Origin: Streptomyces sp. KL109B
Lineage (GTDB): Bacteria > Actinomycetota > Actinomycetes > Streptomycetales > Streptomycetaceae
Reading direction: 5' to 3'
Assembly: GCF_030766935.1 (NCBI RefSeq)
Contig: NZ_JASERL010000014.1
Coordinates: forward strand, 124,001 to 188,000
Length of the DNA stretch: 64,000 bases
Shown here one piece after another: positions 40,565 through 49,559 of this stretch; position 1 is the first letter of the stretch; the number at the start of each line of letters is the position of its first letter. Below the pieces are notes generated by a model. That model was not told the DNA's origin and searched no databases. It saw only the letters and a list, made by a program, of their open reading frames with translations. Made by a program: the position numbers and the translations under genes.

Positions 40565-42240
40565 CGCGGACCTCCCGGTGTTCGCTCCCACGCCACGTCG
40601 CCGCCGATGACCGTCGCCTCCACCGTCAGATCGCGCAGGCTGCGCTCCCCGCCGCCGGTCGGGTCCTCGGACAGCACCGTGACATCGGCCAGCTTGCCCG
40701 GCTCCAGCGTTCCCTTGCGGTCCTCCTCGAAGGCCAGCTTGGCGGCCTCGCTGGTGTAGGCGCGCAGTGCGGTCTCCGCGTCGACCCGCTGCTGCGGGCC
40801 GAGTTGGTGTCCGTCGCGTGTCATGCGGTCGACGGCACACCACATGCCCTCAAGGGGTGGCACGGGCACCACGGGTGTGTCCGAGTGCAGGCCGAAGGTG
40901 ACACCGTGGCGGCGCGCGGACGCCAACGGGTCGATGCGGGACGCCCGTTCGGGCCCGAGGAAGCGGTCGCGGTGCCGGTCGCCCCAGTAGTAGACGTGCT
41001 TGACGAAGAACGACGCGTGCACGCCCGCCCGCGCCATGTCCGCGAGTTGGCGCTCACCCGCCATCTGGCAGTGCTCGATGCGGTGCCGCCGGTCCGCGGA
41101 CTCAGGGTCGAGACCCAGCTTCTCGTACGCGTCGAGGATGGCCTGGATCGCTCCGTCGCCGTTGCCGTGCACGGCGACCTGCCAGCCCGCCTCGTGGAGG
41201 GTGGCGATGCGCCGCGACAGGTCGTCCGGCGGGAAGATCAGCAGCCCGTGCTTGTCCGGCGCGCACGCGTAGCCGTCCGAGACACACCCCGTCAGGCCCT
41301 GGATCGAGCCGTCCGCCCACATCTTGACCCCGGCCACCCGGAACTCGTCGTCCCCGAGCCCCGCGACGGCCGACTCGACCGGACTCAGCCGCCCCTCGGC
41401 CAGCTCCGGGAACAGGTCCTGCACCAGATACGCCTGGATCCGGTTGCGCAGCCGCCCGCTCAGCCGGGCCCTGCGGTAGGCGTCGAGTTCGCCGGGGCCG
41501 CCCATCAGTCCGAGCCCGGTGTCGTGCACCGTGGTGACACCCGCCGCCAGATACGCGTCGCCTGCCCGCCCGATCGCGTCGGCGAGGTCGTCCACGTCCG
41601 GGTGCGGCATGCCCGCGTACGCGGCGAACGCGGCCGTCTCCGCCAGCACCCCGGTCGGATCGCCCGACGCGTCGCGGACGATGGCACCACCGACCGGTTC
41701 CGGTGTGTCGCGTGTGATGCCGAGGCGGTCCAGGGCCGCCGAGTTGAGCACGCAGAAGTGGCCCGAGATGTGCTGCAGGCACACCGGATGGTGCGGCGAC
41801 ACCGGGTCCAGGTCGGTGCGGGTGGGGTGCCGGTCGTCGGCGAGGAGGGTGTCGTCGTAGCGGTAGCCGCGGATCCAGTCACCCCGCTCGGTGTGGCGCG
41901 CCGCCTGCTCGACGCGGGCCACGATGTCCGCGATCCGGTCGTTCGGCGGACTGCCCGCGTCGACCTCGGCGGCGAGCGTGAGGCCGAAGAACGTGGGGTG
42001 GTTGTGGGTCTCGATGAACCCCGGCACCGCGCACCGACCTCGCAGGTCGCGGAGTGTGGTGCCGGGGCCCGCGAGGGTCAGCACATCGGCGTCGGAGCCG
42101 ACGGCGAGCACCTTCCCGTCGCGGGCCGCGAGCGCCGTGCCGGTGTGCCCGGCCGCGTCCAGGGTGCGGACGGTGCCGCCGTACAGGATCGTGTCGGCGG
42201 CGTGCAGGGGATCGGCGGGGCGGGGGAGCGGGCTCGGCAC
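40561..42240 (-). CDS. YtcJ-like amidohydrolase
   Basis: A 559-residue amidohydrolase-superfamily enzyme (Amidohydro_3 branch). The early beta-sandwich has ADTILYGGTVRTLD. The metal motif is FIETHNHPTF (H-x-H). KMWADGSIQGLTG contains the metal-bridging Lys position, VAVHGNGDGAI and RIEHCQM supply the two further histidines, and LHSDTPVVPVPP the catalytic Asp. The C-terminal strand is RKGTLEPGKLADVTVL. Such enzymes hydrolyse amides, imides or carbamates. Lying directly between Xsc and a sodium symporter, an N-acyl-sulfonate such as N-acetyltaurine is a reasonable substrate guess (inference). Confidence 0.85.
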   Translation of the reverse strand: MPSPLPRPADPLHAADTILYGGTVRTLDAAGHTGTALAARDGKVLAVGSDADVLTLAGPGTTLRDLRGRCAVPGFIETHNHPTFFGLTLAAEVDAGSPPNDRIADIVARVEQAARHTERGDWIRGYRYDDTLLADDRHPTRTDLDPVSPHHPVCLQHISGHFCVLNSAALDRLGITRDTPEPVGGAIVRDASGDPTGVLAETAAFAAYAGMPHPDVDDLADAIGRAGDAYLAAGVTTVHDTGLGLMGGPGELDAYRRARLSGRLRNRIQAYLVQDLFPELAEGRLSPVESAVAGLGDDEFRVAGVKMWADGSIQGLTGCVSDGYACAPDKHGLLIFPPDDLSRRIATLHEAGWQVAVHGNGDGAIQAILDAYEKLGLDPESADRRHRIEHCQMAGERQLADMARAGVHASFFVKHVYYWGDRHRDRFLGPERASRIDPLASARRHGVTFGLHSDTPVVPVPPLEGMWCAVDRMTRDGHQLGPQQRVDAETALRAYTSEAAKLAFEEDRKGTLEPGKLADVTVLSEDPTGGGERSLRDLTVEATVIGGDVAWERTPGGPR

Positions 42241-42292
42241 GGATGATCACCACCAGGTGTGAGGGGACAGGGGGGGCAGGCGGTGGGAGCGC

Positions 42293-44134
42293 TCAGACGT
42301 AGTCCCGGTACTTGTCCAGGAACCGGACCGGCTTCGACAGCGCGTCACGGCGGAACGGATCGCCCAGCTCACGCGTCGTCATGACCTCGATGACCGTGGT
42401 GCGGCCCTCGTCCATCTGTGCCGCGACCGCCTTGGTCAGCGCCGGGCCGACGTCCTCGAGCCGGTCCACGACGACGCCGTCCGCGCCCATCGAGCGGGCG
42501 ATCCCGGCGAACGACTCGCTCTCCAACTCGTCGGCCACGAACCGGCGGTCGTAGAAGTCGACCTGGTTCTTCTTCTCGGCGCCCCACTGCCGGTTGTGGA
42601 ACACCACCGCCGTCACCGGGATGTCATGGCGTACGGCCGTCATGATCTCGCCCATGCTCATGCCCCACGCGCCGTCGCCCGCGTAGGCGACAGCCGGGCG
42701 CTCCGGCGCGGCCAGCTTGGCGCCGATGATCGTCGGCAGCGCGTAGCCGCAGTTGCCGAAGGACATCGGGGCGAAGAACGAGCGCGGCTCCTCGAAGCGG
42801 AGATAGCTGTGCGCGATCGAGTTGATGTTGCCGATGTCGGTGGACACCATCACGCGCGGCGGCAGCGCCTTCTCCAGCTCGCGCAGCACCTGACGCGGGT
42901 GCAGCCACGAGCCGTCCTCGCCGTCCTGCTCGGCGATCATGTCGAGGCTGTACGGGTCCGTCTCGTGGATCCAGCCGTCGAGCTCCTTCTCCCACGCGTC
43001 CTTCTCCGCGCGGATCGTCGCCGAACGCGCGGCGCGGTTCTGCTCGCAGGCGAGCGCGCGGCCTTCGAGCCGGCCGACGAGGGAGCGCGCGGCGGCGCCC
43101 GCGTCCCCGCAGATCCCGACCTCGATCTTCTTCACCAGGCCCAGCATCCGGTGGTCCGCGTCGATCTGGATGATCTTCGCGTCCTTGGGCCAGTACTCCA
43201 TCCCGTACTGCGGCAGCGTGCCGAACGGGCCGAGCCGGGTGCCGAGCGCGACCACCACATCGGCCTGCGCGATCAGCTTCATCCCGGCCTTCGAGCCCTG
43301 GTAGCCGAGCGGCCCGCACCACAGCGGGTGGCTCGCGGGGAACGAGTCGTTGTGCTGGTACGAGTTGACGACCGGCGCGCCGAGCCGCTCGGCCAGCGCC
43401 TTGCACTCCTCGACCGCGTCACCCATGACGACGCCGCCACCGGAGACGATCACCGGGAACTCGGCCTCGGCGAGCAGCCGCGCCGCCTCCTCCAGGCTCC
43501 GCTCGCCGCCCGGCCCCCGGTCGAGCCGGGACGGGCGCGGGATCTCCGCCTCGATGTCACCGTAGAAGTGGTCGCGCGGGATGTTGAGCTGCGTCGGGCC
43601 CATCTCGCTCATCGCCCGGTCGAAGGCGCGGCCCGTGAACTCCGCCATCCGGCGCGGATTGTTCACGTGCGCCTGGTACTTGGTGAACTCCTCGAACATC
43701 GGGAGCTGGTTCGTCTCCTGGAAGCCACCGAGCCCCATGCCCATCGTGCCCGCCTCCGGGGTCACGACGACGACGGGGGAGTGCGCCCAGTAGGCCGCCG
43801 CGATGGCGGTGACACAGTTCGAGATGCCGGGCCCGTTCTGGCCGATGACGACGCCGTGCCGGCCGCTCGCCCGCGCGTAGCCGTCCGCCATGTGGCCCGC
43901 GCCCTGCTCGTGCACGACGGGGATCAGCTGGATGCCGGCCGGCGCGAAGATGTCCATCGCGTCCATGAAGGCCGAACCCATGATGCCGAAGATGTCCTTG
44001 ACCCCGTGCGAGACGAGGGTCTCCACGAAGGACTCGGACGGGGTCATCCGTTGCACACCGGCGGCCACCCGACGGCCGTCCTCGGTCGTGAACTGGGGCT
44101 GCGGCGTGTTCGGCTGCGACGCGTTGCTGGCCAT
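42293..44134 (-). CDS. xsc: sulfoacetaldehyde acetyltransferase
   Basis: A 613-residue ThDP enzyme closely matching Xsc. The N-terminal part has GVKDIFGIMGSAFMDAMDIF, HEQGAGHMADGYARA with the catalytic Glu, then IGQNGPGISNCVT and the signature GGFQETNQLPMFEE. The ThDP motif is AGDGAWGMSMGEI...FHNRQWGAEKKNQ. The C terminus, DPFRRDALSKPVRFLDKYRDYV, is nearly diagnostic for Xsc. It converts sulfoacetaldehyde and phosphate to acetyl phosphate and sulfite, the last step of taurine and isethionate breakdown. ATG 44134. First gene of a unit with the amidohydrolase, DUF3311 and symporter; IclR-type sites lie upstream. No phosphotransacetylase gene is in the window. Confidence 0.93.
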   Translation of the reverse strand: MASNASQPNTPQPQFTTEDGRRVAAGVQRMTPSESFVETLVSHGVKDIFGIMGSAFMDAMDIFAPAGIQLIPVVHEQGAGHMADGYARASGRHGVVIGQNGPGISNCVTAIAAAYWAHSPVVVVTPEAGTMGMGLGGFQETNQLPMFEEFTKYQAHVNNPRRMAEFTGRAFDRAMSEMGPTQLNIPRDHFYGDIEAEIPRPSRLDRGPGGERSLEEAARLLAEAEFPVIVSGGGVVMGDAVEECKALAERLGAPVVNSYQHNDSFPASHPLWCGPLGYQGSKAGMKLIAQADVVVALGTRLGPFGTLPQYGMEYWPKDAKIIQIDADHRMLGLVKKIEVGICGDAGAAARSLVGRLEGRALACEQNRAARSATIRAEKDAWEKELDGWIHETDPYSLDMIAEQDGEDGSWLHPRQVLRELEKALPPRVMVSTDIGNINSIAHSYLRFEEPRSFFAPMSFGNCGYALPTIIGAKLAAPERPAVAYAGDGAWGMSMGEIMTAVRHDIPVTAVVFHNRQWGAEKKNQVDFYDRRFVADELESESFAGIARSMGADGVVVDRLEDVGPALTKAVAAQMDEGRTTVIEVMTTRELGDPFRRDALSKPVRFLDKYRDYV

Positions 44135-44226
44135 GGAGATTTCCACCCTTCGACGTGCGGTCGGTGCTGGTACGGGGTGGCGCATGTGCGGTGAGGGAGG
44201 GCAGGTTCCGGGATCCGGTACGTGGT

Positions 44227-44304
44227 GTTCCCAAAAACGGGACACGTCGAGGACCGTAGAACCGTCGTCTCGGGAGCGTCAACCGTGCGTACCGAAATCC
44301 GGGA
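44227..44304. promoter_or_regulatory. two related palindromic sites between xsc and iclR
   Basis: GTTCCCAAAAACGGGAC at 44227-44243 and GTACCGAAATCCGGGAC at 44288-44304 match at 13 of 17 positions and share GT-N-CC...GG-N-AC symmetry. They are 61 bases apart (about six helical turns) in the divergent spacer, as expected for an IclR-family dimer pair that controls both genes. Confidence 0.55.
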
Positions 44305-44359
44305 CCGGCTGCTACGTTCAGGCGCTCGGCAACTCGCCCTGCCCGACGGAGAGTTGAGG

Positions 44360-45145
44360 ATGGTGCACATGGAAGACGGAACCCCGGCCCTGCGCCTGTT
44401 CGCCCTGCTGGAACTCATCGCCCGCACCGACCGCCTGGTCACCCTGACCGAACTGGTCGCCGAGACCGGGCTGCCGAAGCCCACCGTGCACCGGATGCTC
44501 GGGCAACTGGAGGGCGCGGGCCTCCTCGACCGGCAGGGCGACGGCCGTCGCTACGGCGCGGGCGGCCGGCTGCGCGCCTTCGCCGAGGACCTGCTCACCC
44601 ACGACACCCACCACGCGGCCCGGCACGCGGTGCTGCGCCACCTCGTCGACGAGATCGGCGAGACCTGCAACCTGACCGCGCCCGCCGGACCCGAGGTCGT
44701 CTACCTCGACCGCGTCGAGACACCGGAACCGCTCCGCTTCGCCCTGCGCCCCGGCTCCCGGGTGCCCGTGCACTGCAGCGCCAGCGGAAAGCTCATCCTC
44801 GCGTTCCTGCCCGCCGCGCAACGCCGCAAGATCCTCACCGCGGCCCCGCTCAAGACGTTCACGCCGCGCACCCGCACCGACCCCGACGCCCTGGAGGCCG
44901 ACCTGGAGCAGGTGCGCGAGGACGGATTCGCCCTGGACGACGAGGAGTTCCTGCCCGGTCTGGTGTGCGCAGCCGTGCCGGTGCCGCGCAGCCCGGAGGG
45001 CGACCCGGCGGGCTCCCGGGTGCGCCAGTGCGTGGCGCTCCAGGCGCCGGTCGTCCGGGTCAGCGTGGAGCGGGCCGTGGAGCTGGTGCCGGTGCTGCGG
45101 CGGGCGGCGGAGCGGATCGCGCGGGTGGAGGCGGACGAGGGGTGA
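44360..45145 (+). CDS. IclR family transcriptional regulator of the xsc operon
   Basis: A 261-residue IclR protein. The winged helix-turn-helix (about 8-70) reads LRLFALLELIARTDRLVTLT then TGLPKPTVHRMLGQLEGAGLL. The effector-binding domain (about 85-255) has LRPGSRVPVHCSASGKLILAF and EDGFALDDEEFLPGLVCAAVPV, the two most conserved stretches of the family. ATG 44360 is used; ATG 44369 has an equally good ribosome site. It diverges from xsc, with two palindromic sites between them. The effector is likely sulfoacetaldehyde, taurine or an acyl derivative (inference). The last 86 bases overlap the convergent MocR gene. Confidence 0.88.
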   Translation: MVHMEDGTPALRLFALLELIARTDRLVTLTELVAETGLPKPTVHRMLGQLEGAGLLDRQGDGRRYGAGGRLRAFAEDLLTHDTHHAARHAVLRHLVDEIGETCNLTAPAGPEVVYLDRVETPEPLRFALRPGSRVPVHCSASGKLILAFLPAAQRRKILTAAPLKTFTPRTRTDPDALEADLEQVREDGFALDDEEFLPGLVCAAVPVPRSPEGDPAGSRVRQCVALQAPVVRVSVERAVELVPVLRRAAERIARVEADEG

Positions 45146-46649
45146 ACGTCTCACCGGGCGCCTGGGCGTGCGGCTGCCCGGTGTACGGCGGCAACTCCCG
45201 TACTACGTCGCCCAGGACGGCGATCCCCGGCTCGATCACGTCCGCACGCGGCGCGGCGAAACCGACCCGGAAGTGGCGCAGCGCATGCCGCTCCGGACCG
45301 TCGAGGAAGAAGATGTCACCCCGCTCCACCAGCACGCCCCGCTCCCGCGCCCGCGCCACCAGCTCCCGGCAGTCGAGACCTTCCGGCCCCGCCATCCACA
45401 GGCTCACCCCGCCCGGCGCCGGTGAACTCGCCCACGGCAGCGACGCGTTCACCGCGTCCCGCGTCAGCCGCCACTTCGACGCGAGGCGCGCCCTGCTGCG
45501 GCGTACCGCCCACTGGTAGTCGCCCGACTCGATGAGCAGGCCGAGCGCCCGCTGCAAGTGACCGGACGGGTGCCGCACCGAATACCGCCGCAACTCCCGC
45601 AGATGCGCCACGAGTTCCGCAGAGCCCACCAGATACCCGAGCCGCAGCCCCGGCGCGAGGAACTTGGAGAACGTGCCCAGGTACACCACCTGCCCCGTCG
45701 TGTCCTGCGACTTCAGCGCGGGCGTCGGGCTGCCCTCGTAGCGGAACTCGCTGTCGTAGTCGTCCTCCACGACGACCGTGCCCGCGTCCCTGGCCGCCGC
45801 GAGCAGCGCGCCCCGCCGCCCGGGACCCAAGGTGGCATTCGTCGGATGGTGGTGACTGGGCGTCACATGCAGCAGGTCGATGCCGCGCAGGGTGTCCGGC
45901 GGTCGCAGCCCGCCCTCGTCGACCGGCAGCGGACGCAGCCGGGCCCCGGCCCGCAGGAAGATGTGCCGCGCGTCCAGGTATCCGGGATCCTCCACCGCCG
46001 CCACCGCGCCGGGACCGAGCAGCGAGCGGCCCAGCAGGTACAGGCCCTGCTGCGAGCCGATCGTGATGAGCACCTCGTCCGCCTCCGCCGCGACACCCCG
46101 CGCGGGCAGCAGCCGGGAGCGGACCATGTCCACAAGCAGCGGGTCGTCGTCGGCCACGCAGTCCTGCAACGACCAGGCGGCGTGCGGCCGGTCGAGCGCC
46201 CGGTTCAGCGCCCGCACCCAGGCGCGGGCCGGAAAGGCCCGCGTCTCTACCTGCCCCGCCGGGAACGGGTACGGGTAGCGCGCCCAGTCCTGGTGCTTCT
46301 CGATGTGCGGCAGCCGGTCGCCCTCGCGGCCCCGCAGCCGCCCCGACCAGTCGAAGGCACCCTCGCGCGGGAGCGCGGGCCCGGGCTCAGCGTGCGGCGG
46401 CATCCGCGGATTGACGAAGAGACCCGACCGGGCCCGGCTCTCCACGAACCCCTCCGCGACCAGCTCCTGGTACGCGGCGGTCACCGTGTTCCGTGACACC
46501 CCCAACTCCTGGGCGAGCTCCCGCGAGGACGGCAGCCGGCCGCCCGCGTCGAGCCGCCCCGACGCGATGCCGTGCTCGATCGCCTGCCGCACCTGCCGGT
46601 ACAGGGGCTCGCCGCGCCCCCGCTCGATCTCGATCAACGTACGTGGCAC
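45060..46649 (-). CDS. MocR-type (GntR-aminotransferase) regulator, probably TauR-like
   Basis: A 529-residue MocR protein. The N-terminal GntR winged helix (about 10-80) reads YRQVRQAIEHGIASGRLDAG, then LAQELGVSRNTVTAAYQEL. An aspartate-aminotransferase-like domain (about 120-490) has the PLP lysine in YLGTFSKFLAPGLRLGYL and the cofactor Asp in VVVEDDYDSEFRY. The start is GTG 46649. It diverges from alanine dehydrogenase and the taurine-type aminotransferase, exactly as TauR does in known taurine loci, so it is probably their PLP-dependent activator. The last ~30 residues are a Pro/Ala tail encoded on the strand opposite the end of iclR, and may be non-functional. Confidence 0.87.
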   Translation of the reverse strand: MPRTLIEIERGRGEPLYRQVRQAIEHGIASGRLDAGGRLPSSRELAQELGVSRNTVTAAYQELVAEGFVESRARSGLFVNPRMPPHAEPGPALPREGAFDWSGRLRGREGDRLPHIEKHQDWARYPYPFPAGQVETRAFPARAWVRALNRALDRPHAAWSLQDCVADDDPLLVDMVRSRLLPARGVAAEADEVLITIGSQQGLYLLGRSLLGPGAVAAVEDPGYLDARHIFLRAGARLRPLPVDEGGLRPPDTLRGIDLLHVTPSHHHPTNATLGPGRRGALLAAARDAGTVVVEDDYDSEFRYEGSPTPALKSQDTTGQVVYLGTFSKFLAPGLRLGYLVGSAELVAHLRELRRYSVRHPSGHLQRALGLLIESGDYQWAVRRSRARLASKWRLTRDAVNASLPWASSPAPGGVSLWMAGPEGLDCRELVARARERGVLVERGDIFFLDGPERHALRHFRVGFAAPRADVIEPGIAVLGDVVRELPPYTGQPHAQAPGETFTPRPPPPARSAPPPAAAPAPAPRPAPR

Positions 46650-46701
46650 GTAGCGCCTCCGTCTCGCCGCCGTCGGCCTGGCACCCTCAGTGCGCACACA
46701 A

Positions 46702-46740
46702 CTGGACCTGTTGCGGACGCCGTCCCCTTCGGCACGGTAG
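46702..46740 (+). promoter_or_regulatory. candidate ald promoter with a TauR-like site
   Basis: CTGGACCTG (46702-46710) followed by TTGCGGAC resembles the CTGGACYTAA direct repeat I recall for TauR. TTGCGG (46711-46716) and CGGTAG (46735-46740), 18 bases apart, could be the -35 and -10 boxes. The site overlapping the -35 box is the usual place for a MocR activator. Confidence 0.35.
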
Positions 46741-46872
46741 CCGTGGTGGCCCCGTCGCACGAGAGCGCGACCACCGACGCCACCCACCCCGTGCGGGCCC
46801 GCACCCACCGTGCGGCCTCCGCCCCCAACTCGTGTCGAGCGCACCCGTCCACGGACCGATGGGAGTCGCACC

Positions 46873-47988
46873 GTGAGGATCGGCATTCCGCGAGAAGTGA
46901 AGAACAACGAGTTCCGCGTCGCCCTGACCCCGGCCGGGGTCCACGAACTGACCGCACGCGGCCACACCGTCACCGTCGAAGAGGGCGCGGGCACCGGCTC
47001 CGCGCTGCCCGACGCCGACTACGCCGAGGCCGGCGCCCGCGTCCTGGCGGCGGCCGACGACGTGTGGGCCGCCTCCGACCTCGTCCTGAAGGTCAAGGAA
47101 CCGGTCGCCGATGAGTACCACCGGCTCCGCCCCGACCAGACCCTGTTCACCTATCTCCACCTCGCCGCCTCCCGCGCCTGCACCGAGGCCCTGCTCGACG
47201 CGGGCACCACCGGCGTCGCCTACGAGACCGTGCAGGCGGCCGACGGCTCGCTGCCGCTGCTCTTCCCGATGTCCGAGGTCGCGGGGCGGCTCGCGCCGCA
47301 GGTCGGCTCGTACCATCTGATGCGCGGCGGAGGCGGGCGCGGCGTCCTGACCGGTGGTGTCTCCGGCACCCGCCCCGCCGGCGTCGTCGTCATCGGCGCC
47401 GGAGTCGCGGGCATGAACGCCGTCGCCGTCGCCACCGGCATGTGGGCCGACGTCGTCCTCCTCGACACCGACGTGCACAAGCTGCGCGCCGCCGACCGCA
47501 TGTACCAGGGCCGCATCACGACCCTGGCCTCCAACCGGCTCGCTCTCGAACAGGCCGTCCTCGACGCCGACCTGGTGATCGGCGCCGTCCTCGTCCCCGG
47601 CGCCAAGGCGCCACGGCTCGTCGACAACGACCTCGTCGCCCGCATGAAGCCCGGCGCCGTCCTCGTCGACATCTCCGTCGACCAGGGCGGCTGCTTCGAG
47701 GACACCCGGCCCACCACGCACGCCGACCCCGTGTACCGGGTCCACGACACCCTCTTCTACTGCGTCGCCAACATGCCCGGCGCCGTCCCGCACACCTCCA
47801 CCCACGCCCTCACCAACGTCACCCTGCCCTATGTCCAGGCCATCGCCGACCACGGTCTGCGGGCCGCCGCCGCGGCCGACCCGGCGCTGAAGCAAGGCAT
47901 CAACACCCTTGCCGGACGCCTCACTTACCGCCCGGTGGCGGACGCCCACGACATGAAGCACGTCGACGTCGACCAAGCCCTGCTGTGA
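46873..47988 (+). CDS. ald: alanine dehydrogenase
   Basis: A 371-residue NAD-dependent alanine dehydrogenase. It begins RIGIPREVKNNEFRVALTPAGV, the N-terminal signature of the family, with catalytic Lys near 74 (LVLKVKEP) and His near 95 (YLHLAASRA). The NAD-binding glycines are VVVIGAGVAGMNA (about 170-182), and DISVDQGGCFEDTRPTTH is conserved near 270-287. GTG 46873 has GGGAG 7 bases upstream. It oxidises L-alanine to pyruvate and ammonia. In taurine catabolism this regenerates the pyruvate used by the aminotransferase encoded next, which fits the shared operon. Confidence 0.92.
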   Translation: MRIGIPREVKNNEFRVALTPAGVHELTARGHTVTVEEGAGTGSALPDADYAEAGARVLAAADDVWAASDLVLKVKEPVADEYHRLRPDQTLFTYLHLAASRACTEALLDAGTTGVAYETVQAADGSLPLLFPMSEVAGRLAPQVGSYHLMRGGGGRGVLTGGVSGTRPAGVVVIGAGVAGMNAVAVATGMWADVVLLDTDVHKLRAADRMYQGRITTLASNRLALEQAVLDADLVIGAVLVPGAKAPRLVDNDLVARMKPGAVLVDISVDQGGCFEDTRPTTHADPVYRVHDTLFYCVANMPGAVPHTSTHALTNVTLPYVQAIADHGLRAAAAADPALKQGINTLAGRLTYRPVADAHDMKHVDVDQALL

Positions 47989-48004
47989 CCACAAAGGCGT
48001 ACGC

Positions 48005-48059
48005 GACAGGGACAGCGACGGCGACAGCGACAGCGACAGCGACCGTGAACGTGACAGCG
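48005..48059 (+). repeat. GACAGC microsatellite between ald and the aminotransferase gene
   Basis: A run of hexamer units of the form GACAGC/GACGGC, about nine imperfect copies. It keeps the frame of the downstream gene open (coding Thr-Ala repeats), from a GTG at 47985 that overlaps the ald stop codon as GTGA. Confidence 0.75.
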
Positions 48060-48071
48060 AAGGAGCGCACC

Positions 48072-49439
48072 GTGCCCCAGGACCCCACCCTGCGTGCCAG
48101 GGCCCAACGTCACCTCGGCCCGCACTTCACCCGCCGGAGCGGCTGGTACGACACCCCGCCGCCGGTCTACGTCCGCGGCGAGGGATGTCACCTCTACGAC
48201 GACGAGGGCAGGCGCCACCTCGACGGCCTCTCCGGCCTGTTCTGCGTGAACATCGGCCACGGCCGCGGTGACGTGGTGGCCGCCGGGGCCAAGCAGATGG
48301 AGACCCTCGCGTACTCCACCAACTGGGGCGCCGCCCACCCGCCCGCCATCGAGGCGGCGAGCCTCATCGCCGAACTCGCGCCCGGCGACCTGGACGTGAC
48401 GTACTTCGTCAACTCCGGTTCGGAGGCCGTCGAGACCGCCATCAAGTTCGCCCGCCAGTACCACCGCTCGCAGGGACAGCCGGAGCGTACGAAGATCATC
48501 AGCCGGTCGATGGCCTACCACGGCGTCACCCTCGGCGCGCTCTCGGTGACCGGCCTCCCCAAGATCCGCGACCCCTTCGGCCCGCTCCTGCCGGGCATCC
48601 GGCACGTCCCCAACACCCTTGGATTCACCGGGGATTGCGGACCTGCCGCCGAGCTGGACTGCGTCCGCGCCATCGAACAGGTCATCGCCGAGGAGGGCCC
48701 GGAGACCATCGCGGCCGTCTTCGCCGAACCCGTGCAGAACGGCCGCGGCGCCCTCGTCCCGCCCGAAGGCTACTGGCGCGAACTGCGCCGCATCTGCGAC
48801 GCCCACGGCATCCTGCTCGTCGCCGACGAGGTCATCTGTTCCTTCGGCCGGCTCGGCCACTGGTTCGGCAGCGCCGCCGAAGGTGTCGTACCCGACCTCG
48901 TCACCTTCGCCAAGGGAGCCACCTCCGGCTACGCCCCGCTCGGCGGCGCCATCGTCCGCGAACCCCTCGTCCGCGGCCTGTACGACTCGCCGCTCGGCGG
49001 CACCTTCACGCACGGCGCCACCTGGGGCGGCCACCCGGTGTCCACGGCCGTCGCCGTCGCCAACATCAGCGCGATGCGCGACGAGGACATCCCCGGAAAC
49101 GTAAGGGAGTTGGGGCCGACCCTGCGCGCGGGACTCGACGAGATCGCGGCCCGCCACCCGGTCGTCGCCGACGTCCGGGGCACCGGATTCTTCTACGCGG
49201 TCGAATTCACCGCCGACCGGGACACCGGCCGGGAACTCACCGAGGAGCAGTCGACGCGGATCCTGCGCGAGATCCTGCCCGACGCGATGCGCCGCACGAA
49301 CGTGGTGCTGCGGCCCGACGACCGGGGCGCGACGATGCTGATGATCGCGCCACCACTCGTCGCGGACCACGCGGTGCTCGGCGAACTCCTCGAAGGCGTC
49401 GAGGAGATGGTGGCCTCGGTCGACCGCGCCATCGGCTGA
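48072..49439 (+). CDS. tpa: class III aminotransferase, probable taurine-pyruvate aminotransferase
   Basis: A 455-residue PLP enzyme of the omega-amino-acid:pyruvate aminotransferase group. The PLP lysine is in DLVTFAKGATSGYAPLGG and the cofactor Asp in ILLVADEVICSFGRLG. The fold-type signature YFVNSGSEAVETAIKFARQYH is near 115-135. Homologues use beta-alanine, putrescine or taurine with pyruvate. Coupling to ald behind a MocR regulator and proximity to xsc make taurine the most likely substrate, giving sulfoacetaldehyde and alanine. GTG 48072 has AAGGAG 7 bases upstream; a GTG at 47985 would add 29 residues of Thr/Ala repeat. Exact substrate not proven. Confidence 0.85.
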   Translation: MPQDPTLRARAQRHLGPHFTRRSGWYDTPPPVYVRGEGCHLYDDEGRRHLDGLSGLFCVNIGHGRGDVVAAGAKQMETLAYSTNWGAAHPPAIEAASLIAELAPGDLDVTYFVNSGSEAVETAIKFARQYHRSQGQPERTKIISRSMAYHGVTLGALSVTGLPKIRDPFGPLLPGIRHVPNTLGFTGDCGPAAELDCVRAIEQVIAEEGPETIAAVFAEPVQNGRGALVPPEGYWRELRRICDAHGILLVADEVICSFGRLGHWFGSAAEGVVPDLVTFAKGATSGYAPLGGAIVREPLVRGLYDSPLGGTFTHGATWGGHPVSTAVAVANISAMRDEDIPGNVRELGPTLRAGLDEIAARHPVVADVRGTGFFYAVEFTADRDTGRELTEEQSTRILREILPDAMRRTNVVLRPDDRGATMLMIAPPLVADHAVLGELLEGVEEMVASVDRAIG

Positions 49440-49468
49440 CGTTTCAGCCTTGTGAACGGTTCGTTGAA

Positions 49469-49493
49469 CACGCCCGATGCGCGGTCGGGCGTG
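49469..49493 (+). terminator. hairpin after tpa
   Basis: CACGCCCGA-TGCGCGG-TCGGGCGTG, a perfect 9-base stem 30 bases after the aminotransferase stop, before the permease gene. Confidence 0.65.
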
Positions 49494-49559
49494 CCCACAC
49501 TGTCCGGCAGCGCCGCGTGATCATGACGCGGCGCGCAGCCATACGGAGAAGAGGCGGAC

